Below are positions 25,676 to 33,548 of a DNA stretch of 64,000 nt, piece after piece. The notes beneath the pieces were generated by a model, which saw only the letters and a program-made list of their open reading frames with translations, searched no databases and had not been told where the DNA came from. The first letter of the stretch is position 1. The number at the start of each line of letters is the position of its first letter. A program made the translations under genes and the position numbers. This DNA is from Aquimonas sp002352135 (GTDB lineage Bacteria > Pseudomonadota > Gammaproteobacteria > Xanthomonadales > Xanthomonadaceae), in the NCBI GenBank assembly GCA_035440755.1, contig DAORND010000003.1, positions 1 through 64,000 of the forward strand, read 5' to 3'.

Positions 25676-27241
25676 TCAGTGGGCGTCGGCGTAGGTGGGT
25701 TCGTTGTCGTAGCGGCCAGTACCCAGGCTGCCCGGTCCCTGCTTGGCGAAGCGCACCATCAGGTACATCTCGACGATAGCCAGCACGGTGTAGAAGGCCA
25801 CGAAGCCAGCGATGGAGGCGTACAAACTCTCGACGGTGAGATTGGAAACCGACAGATGGGTCGGCAGCACGCCGTAGATGGTCCAGGGCTGCCGACCATA
25901 CTCGGCCACGAACCAGCCCAGCTCGCTGGCAATCCACGGCACCGGCAACATCCATAGCGCCCAGCGCAGCAGCCAGGGCTTCTGCATGCAGTTGACCTTC
26001 AGTGTGGACAGGAAGGCGAGAGTGAATAGCGCCAGCATCAGAAAGCCCAACCCGACCATGAAGCGGAAGCTCCAGAACATCGGCGTGACGGCGGGCACGG
26101 TGTCATGCACGGCCTTATCGATCATCTCAGGGCTGGCGGCGCGCACATCATCGGTATAGCGCTTGAGCAACAGGCCAAAACCCAGATCGGCTTTGTGGGC
26201 CTCAAAAACCGCTTTGGCGGCGACGTCTTCCCGGTTCTTGCGCAGCGTCTCCAGTGCAATCACGGCGTTGACACCCGACAGGATACGTTCGCGATTGCGT
26301 TCTTTGATGTCGTGAATGCCGGGCATCGTATGGGTGACCGAGCGGGTGCCGATCAGACCCATGACGTAGGGAATCTGCAGCTCCCAGGCGTTCTTCTGCT
26401 CCGCTTCATTCGGCCAGGCCACGAGATTGAAAGGTGCAGGCGCGGGATCGGTGTGCCACATGGCTTCCATCGCGGCGAGCTTGGTCTGCTGCGCTTCACC
26501 CACCGTGTAGCCCGACTCGTCACCCAGCACGATCACCGAGCAGACCGATGCCAGCCCGAAGGCGGCGGCAACGCGGAAGCTGCGCTTCGCGAACTCGACA
26601 TCACGCTTACGTAGCAGATAGAAGGCCGAAATCGACAGCACAAACATCGCACCGGTGACATAACCGGCCGAGACGGTGTGGACGAACTTGGCCTGCGCAT
26701 CGGGGTTGAACACGACCGCCCAGAAGTCGACCATTTCCATGCGCATGGTGTCGTAGCTGAATTCCGCGCCGACCGGATTCTGCATCCAGCCATTGGCGAC
26801 CAGAATCCACAACGCGGACAGGTTGGTGCCGATCGCCATCAGCACGGTCACCATCAGGTGCTGCGGCTTGGAGAGTCGGTCCCAGCCAAAGAAGAACAGG
26901 CCGATGAAGGTCGATTCCAAGAAGAAGGCCATCAACCCTTCGATCGCCAGCGGGGCACCAAAGATGTCGCCGACGTAGTGCGAGTAGTAAGCCCAGTTGG
27001 TGCCGAACTGGAACTCCATGGTGATGCCGGTGGTGACGCCGAGGGCGAAGTTGATGCCGAATAACTTGCCCCAGAAGCGGGTCATGTCCTTCCACACCAC
27101 CTTGCCGGTCATGACATAGACCGACTCCATGATGACCAGAATCCAGACCATACCGAGAGTCAGTGGCACAAACAGGAAGTGGTACATCGCAGTTACCAGG
27201 AACTGCAGTCGCGATAAATCAACCAGTTGTTCTGAAATCAC
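25676..27241 (-). CDS. cydA: Cytochrome bd ubiquinol oxidase subunit I
   Basis: Heme-bearing subunit of cytochrome bd (521 residues, close to E. coli CydA, so probably a long Q-loop form). The helix-1 heme ligand histidine is in FLVTAMYHFLFVPLTLG; the GRQPW quinol-site motif is in VAEYGRQPWTIYGVLPT. The likely start is the GTG at 27241 (V-I-S-E-Q-L-V-D-L-S-R), with GAGGAG 7-12 bases upstream. A TTG seven codons earlier would place that site inside the gene. An FNR/Anr-like box lies about 150 bases upstream, consistent with low-oxygen induction. bd oxidases are known to tolerate sulfide and cyanide, which suits the sulfur genes next door. Confidence 0.96.
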   Translation of the reverse strand: MISEQLVDLSRLQFLVTAMYHFLFVPLTLGMVWILVIMESVYVMTGKVVWKDMTRFWGKLFGINFALGVTTGITMEFQFGTNWAYYSHYVGDIFGAPLAIEGLMAFFLESTFIGLFFFGWDRLSKPQHLMVTVLMAIGTNLSALWILVANGWMQNPVGAEFSYDTMRMEMVDFWAVVFNPDAQAKFVHTVSAGYVTGAMFVLSISAFYLLRKRDVEFAKRSFRVAAAFGLASVCSVIVLGDESGYTVGEAQQTKLAAMEAMWHTDPAPAPFNLVAWPNEAEQKNAWELQIPYVMGLIGTRSVTHTMPGIHDIKERNRERILSGVNAVIALETLRKNREDVAAKAVFEAHKADLGFGLLLKRYTDDVRAASPEMIDKAVHDTVPAVTPMFWSFRFMVGLGFLMLALFTLAFLSTLKVNCMQKPWLLRWALWMLPVPWIASELGWFVAEYGRQPWTIYGVLPTHLSVSNLTVESLYASIAGFVAFYTVLAIVEMYLMVRFAKQGPGSLGTGRYDNEPTYADAH

Positions 27242-27387
27242 AACAATCTCCTCACACAGCAACTAGGTCAGTGCCGGATTGGGTGGACCCGCCGGGAAGC
27301 CCGACAGCCGCCAAGGATGGACTTTCCAGCCCTGGCCCAAACACGAAACATGCCAAGCAGCATGCGCTTGCTGGATGTCAAAAAATG

Positions 27388-27401
27388 TTGTTCTAGATCA
27401 A
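27388..27401. promoter_or_regulatory. FNR/Anr-like box
   Basis: TTGTTCTAGATCAA matches the FNR/Anr consensus TTGAT-N4-ATCAA at nine of ten defined positions. It lies in the cydA/fisR-like divergent region, centred about 153 bases before cydA. Anr control of cydAB is established in Pseudomonas. No strong -10 was found at the ideal distance, so the regulated promoter is unclear. Confidence 0.6.
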
Positions 27402-27483
27402 ATGCTTGCGCGACATATTGCCGCAGCTTCAATGTGCCGCGCGACAAACTGCAGCAGGTCTGGCGGCAATCGGTGATCGAAGG

Positions 27484-27530
27484 ACTGCCGATGGCAGTGT
27501 TGGCAGTGTGCCAATCTGCCAGTATGGCAG
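27484..27530. promoter_or_regulatory. Three tandem 15-bp palindromes, 16-bp period
   Basis: ACTGCCGATGGCAGT (27484-27498), TTGGCAGTGTGCCAA (27500-27514) and CTGCCAGTATGGCAG (27516-27530) are each 6-3-6 perfect palindromes, separated by a single base. They share TGCC/GGCA half sites, and TGGCAGTG recurs. The array ends 24 bases before the start codon of the sigma-54 activator. It looks like an operator or enhancer array; triple sites are known for the related activator NorR. The bound protein is not known. Confidence 0.65.
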
Positions 27531-27554
27531 TGTCATCGATCCCGGAGCTCAGGA

Positions 27555-28883
27555 ATGCAACCGCTGGCCGAATTGATCGCCTATCTGGAGAGCCTGCCCG
27601 AACCGCACATCCTGTTTGATGGGCAGTACCGCATCCTGGCCGCGAACGCGGCCTATCGTGCGCAGTTCCAGCGAAGTGACAACGTCGTGGGACGCACCTG
27701 TTACCAGGTTTCGCACGGCATCAACCGACCTTGCGATCAGGCGGGCGAATCCTGCCCCTTGGCCGCCGCGAAACTGTCCGGCAAGCGCGAGCGGGTGCTG
27801 CATCTGCATCACACCAACGAAGGCGATGCCTACGTCGGTATCGAGCTGGTGCCGATCCATGATGCGAGCGGCGAAGCGCGCTATTTCGTCGAGCGCATGG
27901 AGAGCCTTTCGCTGGCTCAAACGGCGGCCAGTCCACAGGGAATGGTCGGGCGCTCGGCGGCCTTCCAGCGCATGCTGGCGCTGCTCAATCGTGTCGCGCC
28001 GTCAGAGGCATCGGTGTTGTTGCTCGGCGAGTCGGGAACCGGCAAGGAACTTGTTGCCCAGGCACTGCATCGGGCCAGCCATCGTCGCAGTGGACCAATG
28101 GTTGCGGTCGACTGTGCGAGTCTGCCGGAGAGCCTGTTCGAAGCGGAGCTGTTCGGGCACGAGCGCGGTGCCTTCACGGGTGCCAGCGCGGCGCGGCGCG
28201 GCTTGGTGGAATCGGCCAGCGGCGGCACGCTGTTCCTTGACGAGGTGGGCGATATTCCGCTCAGCATGCAGGTCAAGCTGCTGCGCCTGATCGAGTCGGG
28301 AACCTATCGTCGAGTCGGCAGTAGTGACTTGCGCCACGCCGACATCCGGCTGGTTTCAGCGACCCATCGGGACCTGCAGCAGCGCGTGCGCGAAGGTCTG
28401 TTCCGCCAGGACCTCTACTTCCGAATCGCCACCTTTCCTATTCGTCTGCCCAGCCTGCGTGAACGGCGAACGGATATCCCCTTGCTGGCGGAGTCGATGC
28501 TGGCGCGTCTGGCGGGAACGCGTGTCCTGCGACTGAGCAGCGATGCGTTGCAGCGTCTGAGCGAGCATGACTTTCCCGGCAACATCCGCGAACTGCGCAA
28601 CCTGCTGGAGCGTGCCCTGTTGCTGACCGACGGCGATGAGATCAGTGCGGAAACACTGGATGCCGCCGTTGCGCTGGAAGGCCCGTTGAGGGTGCCAGCG
28701 CCCATCCTTCGGCTTTCCAGCGGTTCGACGACGCTGTCGTCGGACCAGCTTCGCCAACACGCCGCCGCGCATCAGGGCAGTCGGCGCGAACTGGCAAAGC
28801 AGCTCGGTATCAGCGAGCGCAGTCTGTATCGCCGACTGCGCTCGCTGTCTCCGGACGTCGAACAGGAAGAAACGAAGCCTTGA
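27555..28883 (+). CDS. Sigma-54-dependent activator, FisR-like sulfane-sulfur sensor
   Basis: Enhancer-binding transcription activator (442 residues). A PAS-type sensor (1-110) is followed by an AAA+ domain with Walker A GESGTGKE (158-165), the sigma-54 contact loop GAFTGA (205-210) and Walker B LFLDEVGD. The Fis-type HTH is at the end (ELAKQLGISERSLYRRL). The sensor has three cysteines, C49, C60 and C67. Their 11- and 7-residue spacing equals that of C53/C64/C71 in FisR of Cupriavidus, which senses sulfane sulfur and activates persulfide dioxygenase genes. The gene sits between cydAB and the persulfide dioxygenase/TauE pair, which supports this role. Orthology remains inference. Confidence 0.85.
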   Translation: MQPLAELIAYLESLPEPHILFDGQYRILAANAAYRAQFQRSDNVVGRTCYQVSHGINRPCDQAGESCPLAAAKLSGKRERVLHLHHTNEGDAYVGIELVPIHDASGEARYFVERMESLSLAQTAASPQGMVGRSAAFQRMLALLNRVAPSEASVLLLGESGTGKELVAQALHRASHRRSGPMVAVDCASLPESLFEAELFGHERGAFTGASAARRGLVESASGGTLFLDEVGDIPLSMQVKLLRLIESGTYRRVGSSDLRHADIRLVSATHRDLQQRVREGLFRQDLYFRIATFPIRLPSLRERRTDIPLLAESMLARLAGTRVLRLSSDALQRLSEHDFPGNIRELRNLLERALLLTDGDEISAETLDAAVALEGPLRVPAPILRLSSGSTTLSSDQLRQHAAAHQGSRRELAKQLGISERSLYRRLRSLSPDVEQEETKP

Positions 28884-28893
28884 ACGGGTCCGC

Positions 28894-29772
28894 TTACTTG
28901 GGCACGCCGGGGAACTGGTCGACCGGCAGCTTGAGGTAGCGCACCCCGTTGGCTTCCGGTTCCGGAAGCTGACCCGCGCGGATGTTGACTTGCACCGAGG
29001 GCAGTATCAGTACCGGCATGGCCAAAGTCTTGTCACGAGCCTCGCGCATCTCGACAAAGGCATCCTCGCTGCGCCCGCCACCGACGTGGATATTGGCGGC
29101 CTTTTCAGCGCCAATGCTGGTCTCGTAGAGATACTCGCGACCGCCTGGTGCGTAGTCGTGGCAGACGAACACACGCGTGTCATCTGGCAGCGCGAACAGG
29201 CGATGGATCGACTTGTAGAGGATGTGCGCGTCGCCACCCGGGAAGTCGCAGCGCGCCGTGCCGCCATCGGGCATGAACATCGTGTCGCCGACGAACAGCG
29301 CATCACCGATCAGGTAGCTGACGCTGTCGTTGGTGTGGCCCGGCGTGGCGAGCACTTGGACTTCAATGGTCCCCAAAGCGAAGCGATCGCCATCCTTGTG
29401 CAGGTGGTCGAACTGGGTGCCGTCGACCGGAAAATGGTCGCCCAGATTGAACACGGTGCGAAACGTCTTCTGCACCTTGCAGATGCCCTCGCCGATGGAA
29501 AGCTTGGCGCCGGGAAACTGCTCGCGCAGCCAATGGCCGCTGGAAAGATGATCCGCATGCGCGTGGGTCTCAAGAATCCAGCTCACGCTGAGGCCATGGG
29601 CAATCACTGCGTCACGCACTTCTTCGGCATTCGCCAGGGAGGTGTTGCCCGACTTCGGGTCGTAATCCAGCACCGGATCAATGATCGCCGCCTGCTTGCT
29701 CGCAGGATCAAAAGCAACATAGCTCCAGGTGCAACTGTCTTTGTGGAAAAACGGCAGAACGGTGGGTTTCAT
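28894..29772 (-). CDS. Persulfide dioxygenase-like MBL-fold protein
   Basis: Metallo-beta-lactamase-fold protein of the ETHE1/Blh group (292 residues). The iron-binding motif THAHADH (H70, H72, D74, H75) and later GDTMFMPDGGTARCDFPGG and VCHDYAPGG are present. Enzymes of this group oxidise glutathione persulfide to sulfite and glutathione. The neighbouring TauE/SafE gene, 72 bases upstream on the same strand, would export the sulfite. An AAGGAG site precedes the ATG. It converges with the FisR-like gene with 10 bases between the stops. No rhodanese domain is fused. Confidence 0.85.
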   Translation of the reverse strand: MKPTVLPFFHKDSCTWSYVAFDPASKQAAIIDPVLDYDPKSGNTSLANAEEVRDAVIAHGLSVSWILETHAHADHLSSGHWLREQFPGAKLSIGEGICKVQKTFRTVFNLGDHFPVDGTQFDHLHKDGDRFALGTIEVQVLATPGHTNDSVSYLIGDALFVGDTMFMPDGGTARCDFPGGDAHILYKSIHRLFALPDDTRVFVCHDYAPGGREYLYETSIGAEKAANIHVGGGRSEDAFVEMREARDKTLAMPVLILPSVQVNIRAGQLPEPEANGVRYLKLPVDQFPGVPK

Positions 29773-29844
29773 GGCGATCTCCTTGGGCGAACGTCAGCGA
29801 AAAGGATGCGTGCCAACACCGAAGCGAAGGCGCGCTGGGTTGAA

Positions 29845-30612
29845 TCACAGCAAGCCGGGCAGCGTGCGATAAACGATGAACACGCCCATCACGACGAGGA
29901 ATCCGGCGAAAACGCGTTTCAGCAAGGCTTGCGGCAGGCGGTCGGCGATCTGCATGCCAATGACCGTACCTGCCGCGCCAATGCCGATGAAGGTGAAGAT
30001 CAGCGTCCAATCCAGGGCCACGCCAGCCCGATGCAGCAGCAACCAGTGCTTGGCGAAACCACTGAAGGCGTTGGCGGCGATGATCCACAGGCTGGTCCCG
30101 ATGGCGACCTGCATGCGCAGTCCGCCGAGCAGGACCAGCGCGGGCACGATCATGAAGCCACCGCCGATCCCGACCACGCCGGTAACGGTGCCAACGCCAA
30201 CTCCATCCAACACGATGGCCGCGCGGCGTCTTGGGGCCAATTGGGCTGGCGCAGCGCTGGCCGCGGACTGGCGGAACATCATGAACGCGGCCGCCAGCAT
30301 GACGACGGCGAACAGCAGGAGCTGCATCGCGCCGGAAAGCCACTGCGACAGCCAAGCGCCGAATACGGTGCCGACCATGCCGGGAAGGCCAAACCAGACG
30401 ACGCTGCGCCAATCCACTTGTCGTTTGAATGTGCGTGGCAGTGCGCCCGCCAGTGCGATGCCACCGACGATGGCCAGTGATCCGGCGATCGCGATCTTTT
30501 CCGGCTGACCGACCACATAGACCAGAATCGGCACGGTCAATATCGACCCGCCGGAACCCAGCAGCCCAAGGCTAAGGCCGATGGTCAGGGCGCCGATCAG
30601 TGCTAGCAACAT
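29845..30612 (-). CDS. TauE/SafE-family sulfite/anion exporter
   Basis: Integral membrane transporter (255 residues, about eight helices). The two inverted halves each carry the family glycine motif: LGSGGSILTVPILVY near residue 20 and GIGGGFMIVPALVLLGG near residue 145. TauE/SafE proteins export sulfite or organosulfonates; linkage to the persulfide dioxygenase gene makes sulfite the likely substrate. It is the first gene of the pair. A -24/-12 candidate and a 16-bp palindrome lie upstream. Confidence 0.85.
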   Translation of the reverse strand: MLLALIGALTIGLSLGLLGSGGSILTVPILVYVVGQPEKIAIAGSLAIVGGIALAGALPRTFKRQVDWRSVVWFGLPGMVGTVFGAWLSQWLSGAMQLLLFAVVMLAAAFMMFRQSAASAAPAQLAPRRRAAIVLDGVGVGTVTGVVGIGGGFMIVPALVLLGGLRMQVAIGTSLWIIAANAFSGFAKHWLLLHRAGVALDWTLIFTFIGIGAAGTVIGMQIADRLPQALLKRVFAGFLVVMGVFIVYRTLPGLL

Positions 30613-30655
30613 GCTGTTCTCGCTCGAAGTGCGGGGTATTGGGGCTCGTCGCAGT

Positions 30656-30671
30656 GCACCAACATCGCCAT
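30656..30671 (-). promoter_or_regulatory. Candidate sigma-54 promoter for the TauE-dioxygenase operon
   Basis: On the - strand ATGGCGATGTTGGTGCA has GG and GC separated by exactly 10 bases, with TGGC at -24 and TGCA at -12. The ACG part of the -24 consensus is not matched. Transcription would start near 30645, about 33 bases before the TauE ATG. The adjacent sigma-54 activator makes this a sensible target, but chance matches of this quality occur. Confidence 0.45.
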
Positions 30672-30693
30672 TGAAATAAGTAAAAGCTAATTG

Positions 30694-30709
30694 AGATTCA
30701 ACTGAATCT
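30694..30709. promoter_or_regulatory. Perfect 16-bp palindrome upstream of the TauE gene
   Basis: AGATTCA-AC-TGAATCT is a perfect 7-2-7 inverted repeat in an AT-rich patch, about 56 bases upstream of the inferred transcription start. It could bind the FisR-like activator or a repressor such as a BigR/SqrR-type ArsR protein, although no such gene is visible in the window. It is unrelated in sequence to the triple palindromes at 27484-27530. Confidence 0.5.
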
Positions 30710-31120
30710 ATGCGCCTACCTTAGCTTGCGACGTCGACAGCGTCGAGTTGCTGTGCAGCAGACTCGCAGGGAGGACGGGACAGGCTGGTGGCGATGCCTG
30801 CGTTGGTGGTATGCCCACCGAATTGTCCGGCTGCGCCGCGTTGACGCGTATCCCGTGCGTGCTTTGGGCGTCTTGCGGACCATACTTTGCCGTTTGACGC
30901 AAGACGTGGCGCGAAGCGCATTTGGCAGGCATCATCTGGATGCAGAGGCGCTGCGGTTTGGAGAGCCTCTGACATCGTTGACAGGGGCTGTACCCGGTTT
31001 CCAGCGCCATCCACGTGGTCTGCTGGCAACGATTCGACTGGTTTCATCTGCACCGGATTCGAGCTGTCCTTCCAACAGTTCGCGTTCACCGAAACGGGTC
31101 GGTCATGACAAGGAAGTCAC
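30710..31120. other. Non-coding stretch, no gene supported
   Basis: About 400 bases between the TauE promoter region and the next hairpin. Short open frames exist on both strands, but none has a ribosome site, a familiar motif or a length above about 120 codons. I see no convincing RNA gene or repeat. Confidence 0.5.
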
Positions 31121-31162
31121 CGAAACCCCAGTCCTCACGCCACGGTGGGGGCTGGGGTTTCG
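31121..31162. terminator. Strong hairpin downstream of rsuA
   Basis: An 11-bp perfect stem (CGAAACCCCAG with CTGGGGTTTCG) is continued by partial pairing around GCCAC. On the + strand it is followed by TGTTTCTT. It lies 64 bases after the stop of the - strand rsuA gene and may end that transcript in either direction. Confidence 0.65.
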
Positions 31163-31226
31163 TGTTTCTTGCGGGTCAGATTTTGGGCTGGCGGTCTCAA
31201 CGCTGAAACGGTGGCCAGCCCATTCC

Positions 31227-31943
31227 TCAGCTGGCGCGCAGCCACAAGGCCGCCTGCGCTTCCCCGCTCAGTGCACACCATTGCCCAGCAGCCAGCCCGT
31301 CCAGCGCGAGTCCGCCGATCTGGCTTCGGTGCAGTGCGGTGACGTGGTTGCCGGTCGCGGCGAACATTCGTCGAACCTGATGGTAGCGGCCTTCGTGCAG
31401 GGTCAGACGCACACTCTGCGGCGAAAGCACCTGCAGTTCGGCGGGCAGCAAGGGCGATGACTCGCCATCGAGCAGCAGCTCGCCGCTGGCGAACAACGCC
31501 GCTTCGTGTCCGCGCAGCGGCTCGGCCAGCTCGGCCTCGTAGACCTTGGGCAGATGGCTGCGTGGCGAAATGATCCGATGCAGCAGTTGTCCATCGTCCG
31601 TCAGCAGTAGCAAGCCAGACGTTTCGCGATCCAGTCTTCCGACCGTTGCGAGCACGGGGGAGCGGCTGCGGAAGCGATCCGGGAACAGGTCATAGACAAT
31701 GCGACCGGGGTCCTTGCTCGAACAGGTATAGCCGACCGGCTTGTGCAGCATCAACAACAAACCTTGCGGCGGATCGAGCGGTTGATCGTCGAACAGAATC
31801 TCGCCGTGTTCCACGGCACTGTCCGGGCGCAGAGGTCGACCATCGATGGCGCGAACCCAGCCTTCACGAAGACACAGCGCAACCTCGCGACGACTGCAAT
31901 AGCCGAGGTTCGAGAGCAAGCGATCCAGACGAACCCGACTCAT
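31227..31943 (-). CDS. rsuA: 16S rRNA pseudouridine(516) synthase
   Basis: RsuA/RluB-family pseudouridine synthase (238 residues). An N-terminal S4-like RNA-binding domain (RLDRLLSNLGYCSRREV) is followed by the catalytic domain with the nucleophile D105 in VGRLDRETSGLLLLT. The LHEGRYHQVRRMFAA segment is typical. Length and S4 domain favour RsuA over RluE. Its ATG overlaps the stop of rsmC by four bases, giving an operon of rRNA-modification genes. Confidence 0.88.
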   Translation of the reverse strand: MSRVRLDRLLSNLGYCSRREVALCLREGWVRAIDGRPLRPDSAVEHGEILFDDQPLDPPQGLLLMLHKPVGYTCSSKDPGRIVYDLFPDRFRSRSPVLATVGRLDRETSGLLLLTDDGQLLHRIISPRSHLPKVYEAELAEPLRGHEAALFASGELLLDGESSPLLPAELQVLSPQSVRLTLHEGRYHQVRRMFAATGNHVTALHRSQIGGLALDGLAAGQWCALSGEAQAALWLRAS

Positions 31944-32980
31944 ACGTGTGCCTTCCTTGCGTGGAGTACTTTGTAGCCGTCTGCCTGCAGCACGGTAAGG
32001 ACATTTCCCAGGCCCTGCATCAGCAGGCTTTCATAGGGCAGATGACGATTGGCGACCAGCCATAGCTCGCCGCCTGGCGCGATGGCGGATATCGCTGTGC
32101 GGAGAAATTGTTGCCCCAGTTCGTGTGATTGCGCGCCGCCCGCGTGAAACGGCGGATTGCTGATGACCACATCGTAGTGGCGAGGCAGCCCTCGTGTGAC
32201 GTCATGCCAGTGCACCTCGTAAGGCACCGCCAGCGCGCCCAGGTTTCGCTTCGCCAAGCCGAGTGCGCGGGCGTCCGCTTCGTAGAGGTCCATCCTGCTC
32301 AGTGCTGGACAATGTTTGGCCACGTGAGCGGACAGCACACCGGCACCCGCACCCAGGTCGGCCAACGAGCCGCTCAAATCGGTCGGCAGTGCCTGCATCA
32401 GCAAGGCGCTACCCGCGTCGATGCGACGCGCGGCGAAAACACCCGCCTGCGTCCACAGTGAAAGGGGCGCACACCACTGCGGCGCGCCGGCCAGCAGCCA
32501 TTCCTGCGCCAGCGCCGCATTGCAGCGCGCATGGGGCTGGCTGACCACAAGGGCGCGGCAGCGATGCTTGCTTAGGACCTCGACCCGGCCAAACAGTGCT
32601 TCGACATCACTCTGTAGGCTGCGCGCGCCGCGCTCGTTGTGCTGGGCGCAGATCAGCATGCCACCGTCGGTGCATCGTTGCGCCGCCGCCGCCAGTTCCG
32701 CGCGCGCCGCGGCACGAACCGGCGACGGCCAGACCATGACGCGCTGGAAGTGTTGATCCGGGGCGAGCCCAGCGAGATCCGCCAGCACGTCATGCCCTGT
32801 TGCGGTCATCGGGTCGACGAACGGTTTGAACGGCTGCACCGCCGTGACTGCGGGAAGGCGTTCCAGTAACTCGATCCGCGCGCCAAGCGCCAGAACGGAC
32901 GGCGATGCGGACGGCACGGTGGCTTGCCACGCGTCAAGCAGTGCGGCCGCCAGGATGTGGTCGGAGACCGTTCCGCTCAT
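31940..32980 (-). CDS. rsmC: 16S rRNA (guanine-N2) methyltransferase RsmC-like
   Basis: SAM-dependent base methyltransferase (346 residues) made of two tandem Rossmann-like halves, of which the C-terminal one is catalytic. Motif I is LADLGAGAGVLSAHV and the N2-guanine/adenine motif is SNPPFHAGG. RsmC modifies G1207 of 16S rRNA; the RlmG family is a close alternative, but length and layout favour RsmC. The ATG at 32980 is preferred over a long upstream frame without homology. It overlaps the DUF2237 stop (ATGA). Confidence 0.85.
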   Translation of the reverse strand: MSGTVSDHILAAALLDAWQATVPSASPSVLALGARIELLERLPAVTAVQPFKPFVDPMTATGHDVLADLAGLAPDQHFQRVMVWPSPVRAAARAELAAAAQRCTDGGMLICAQHNERGARSLQSDVEALFGRVEVLSKHRCRALVVSQPHARCNAALAQEWLLAGAPQWCAPLSLWTQAGVFAARRIDAGSALLMQALPTDLSGSLADLGAGAGVLSAHVAKHCPALSRMDLYEADARALGLAKRNLGALAVPYEVHWHDVTRGLPRHYDVVISNPPFHAGGAQSHELGQQFLRTAISAIAPGGELWLVANRHLPYESLLMQGLGNVLTVLQADGYKVLHARKAHV

Positions 32981-33345
32981 GACTCGAGTGCGTACTCGCG
33001 TAAATGATCCAGGCTCACCACGCCCAGCGCGTTGAGGTGCGTTGCCTGCAGGATAACGCGCGGTGCGACGCCCGCGTGGTAGGCCTCCAGCCAGCGGGCA
33101 GCGCAAAGGCACCAGCGATCACCGGCGCGCAGGCCGGGGAAGTCGAACTCCAGCCTGGGCGTTGAGAGGTCGTTACCGGCCGCCTTGGAAAACGCCAGGA
33201 AACGCGCGTCCATCACTGCGCAAACCACGTGCAAGCCGTGATCCGTCGGGTCGGTGCGGCAACAGCCGTCGCGGAAATAGCCCGTCAAGGGCTTCAGGCT
33301 GCAGGGCTGCAAGGGCAGACCCAGCACATTGAGCGACTCCGGCAT
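32977..33345 (-). CDS. DUF2237 family protein
   Basis: Small protein of 122 residues. SLNVLGLPLQPCSLKPLTGYFRDGCC, DHGLHVVCAVMD, AGNDLSTPRLEFDFPGLRAGDRWCLCA and LQATHLNALG are the conserved blocks of DUF2237. Several cysteines are conserved, suggesting metal binding, but no function is known. It is the first gene of a four-base-overlap chain with rsmC and rsuA. Confidence 0.85.
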   Translation of the reverse strand: MPESLNVLGLPLQPCSLKPLTGYFRDGCCRTDPTDHGLHVVCAVMDARFLAFSKAAGNDLSTPRLEFDFPGLRAGDRWCLCAARWLEAYHAGVAPRVILQATHLNALGVVSLDHLREYALES

Positions 33346-33548
33346 ACGTCTTCCTGATGAACGAATCGCGCCTGGCATCACGCCGAGCCGGGCGGGTAGA
33401 GGCGCACTTTAACAGGCAGCGGCGATGCGACTGCATCTCGACCGAGCGCGTCACGCAGGTCCAAACGCCCGTCCGCTAAGGCAAATCTGTGCAAAACCAT
33501 CGCACAAGACTGGAATTGCGCCGCAGTTCCGGGCATTCTCCGCGACCC

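Noticed and set aside
27258..27275. A sigma-54-like element just upstream of cydA on the - strand (CGGCAC...TTGCT)
   Set aside because: The GG and GC dinucleotides are 13 bases apart; sigma-54 promoters require 10.
30721..31089. A 122-codon - strand frame in the region between tauE and rsuA
   Set aside because: No ribosome site and no recognisable domain; composition does not stand out as coding.
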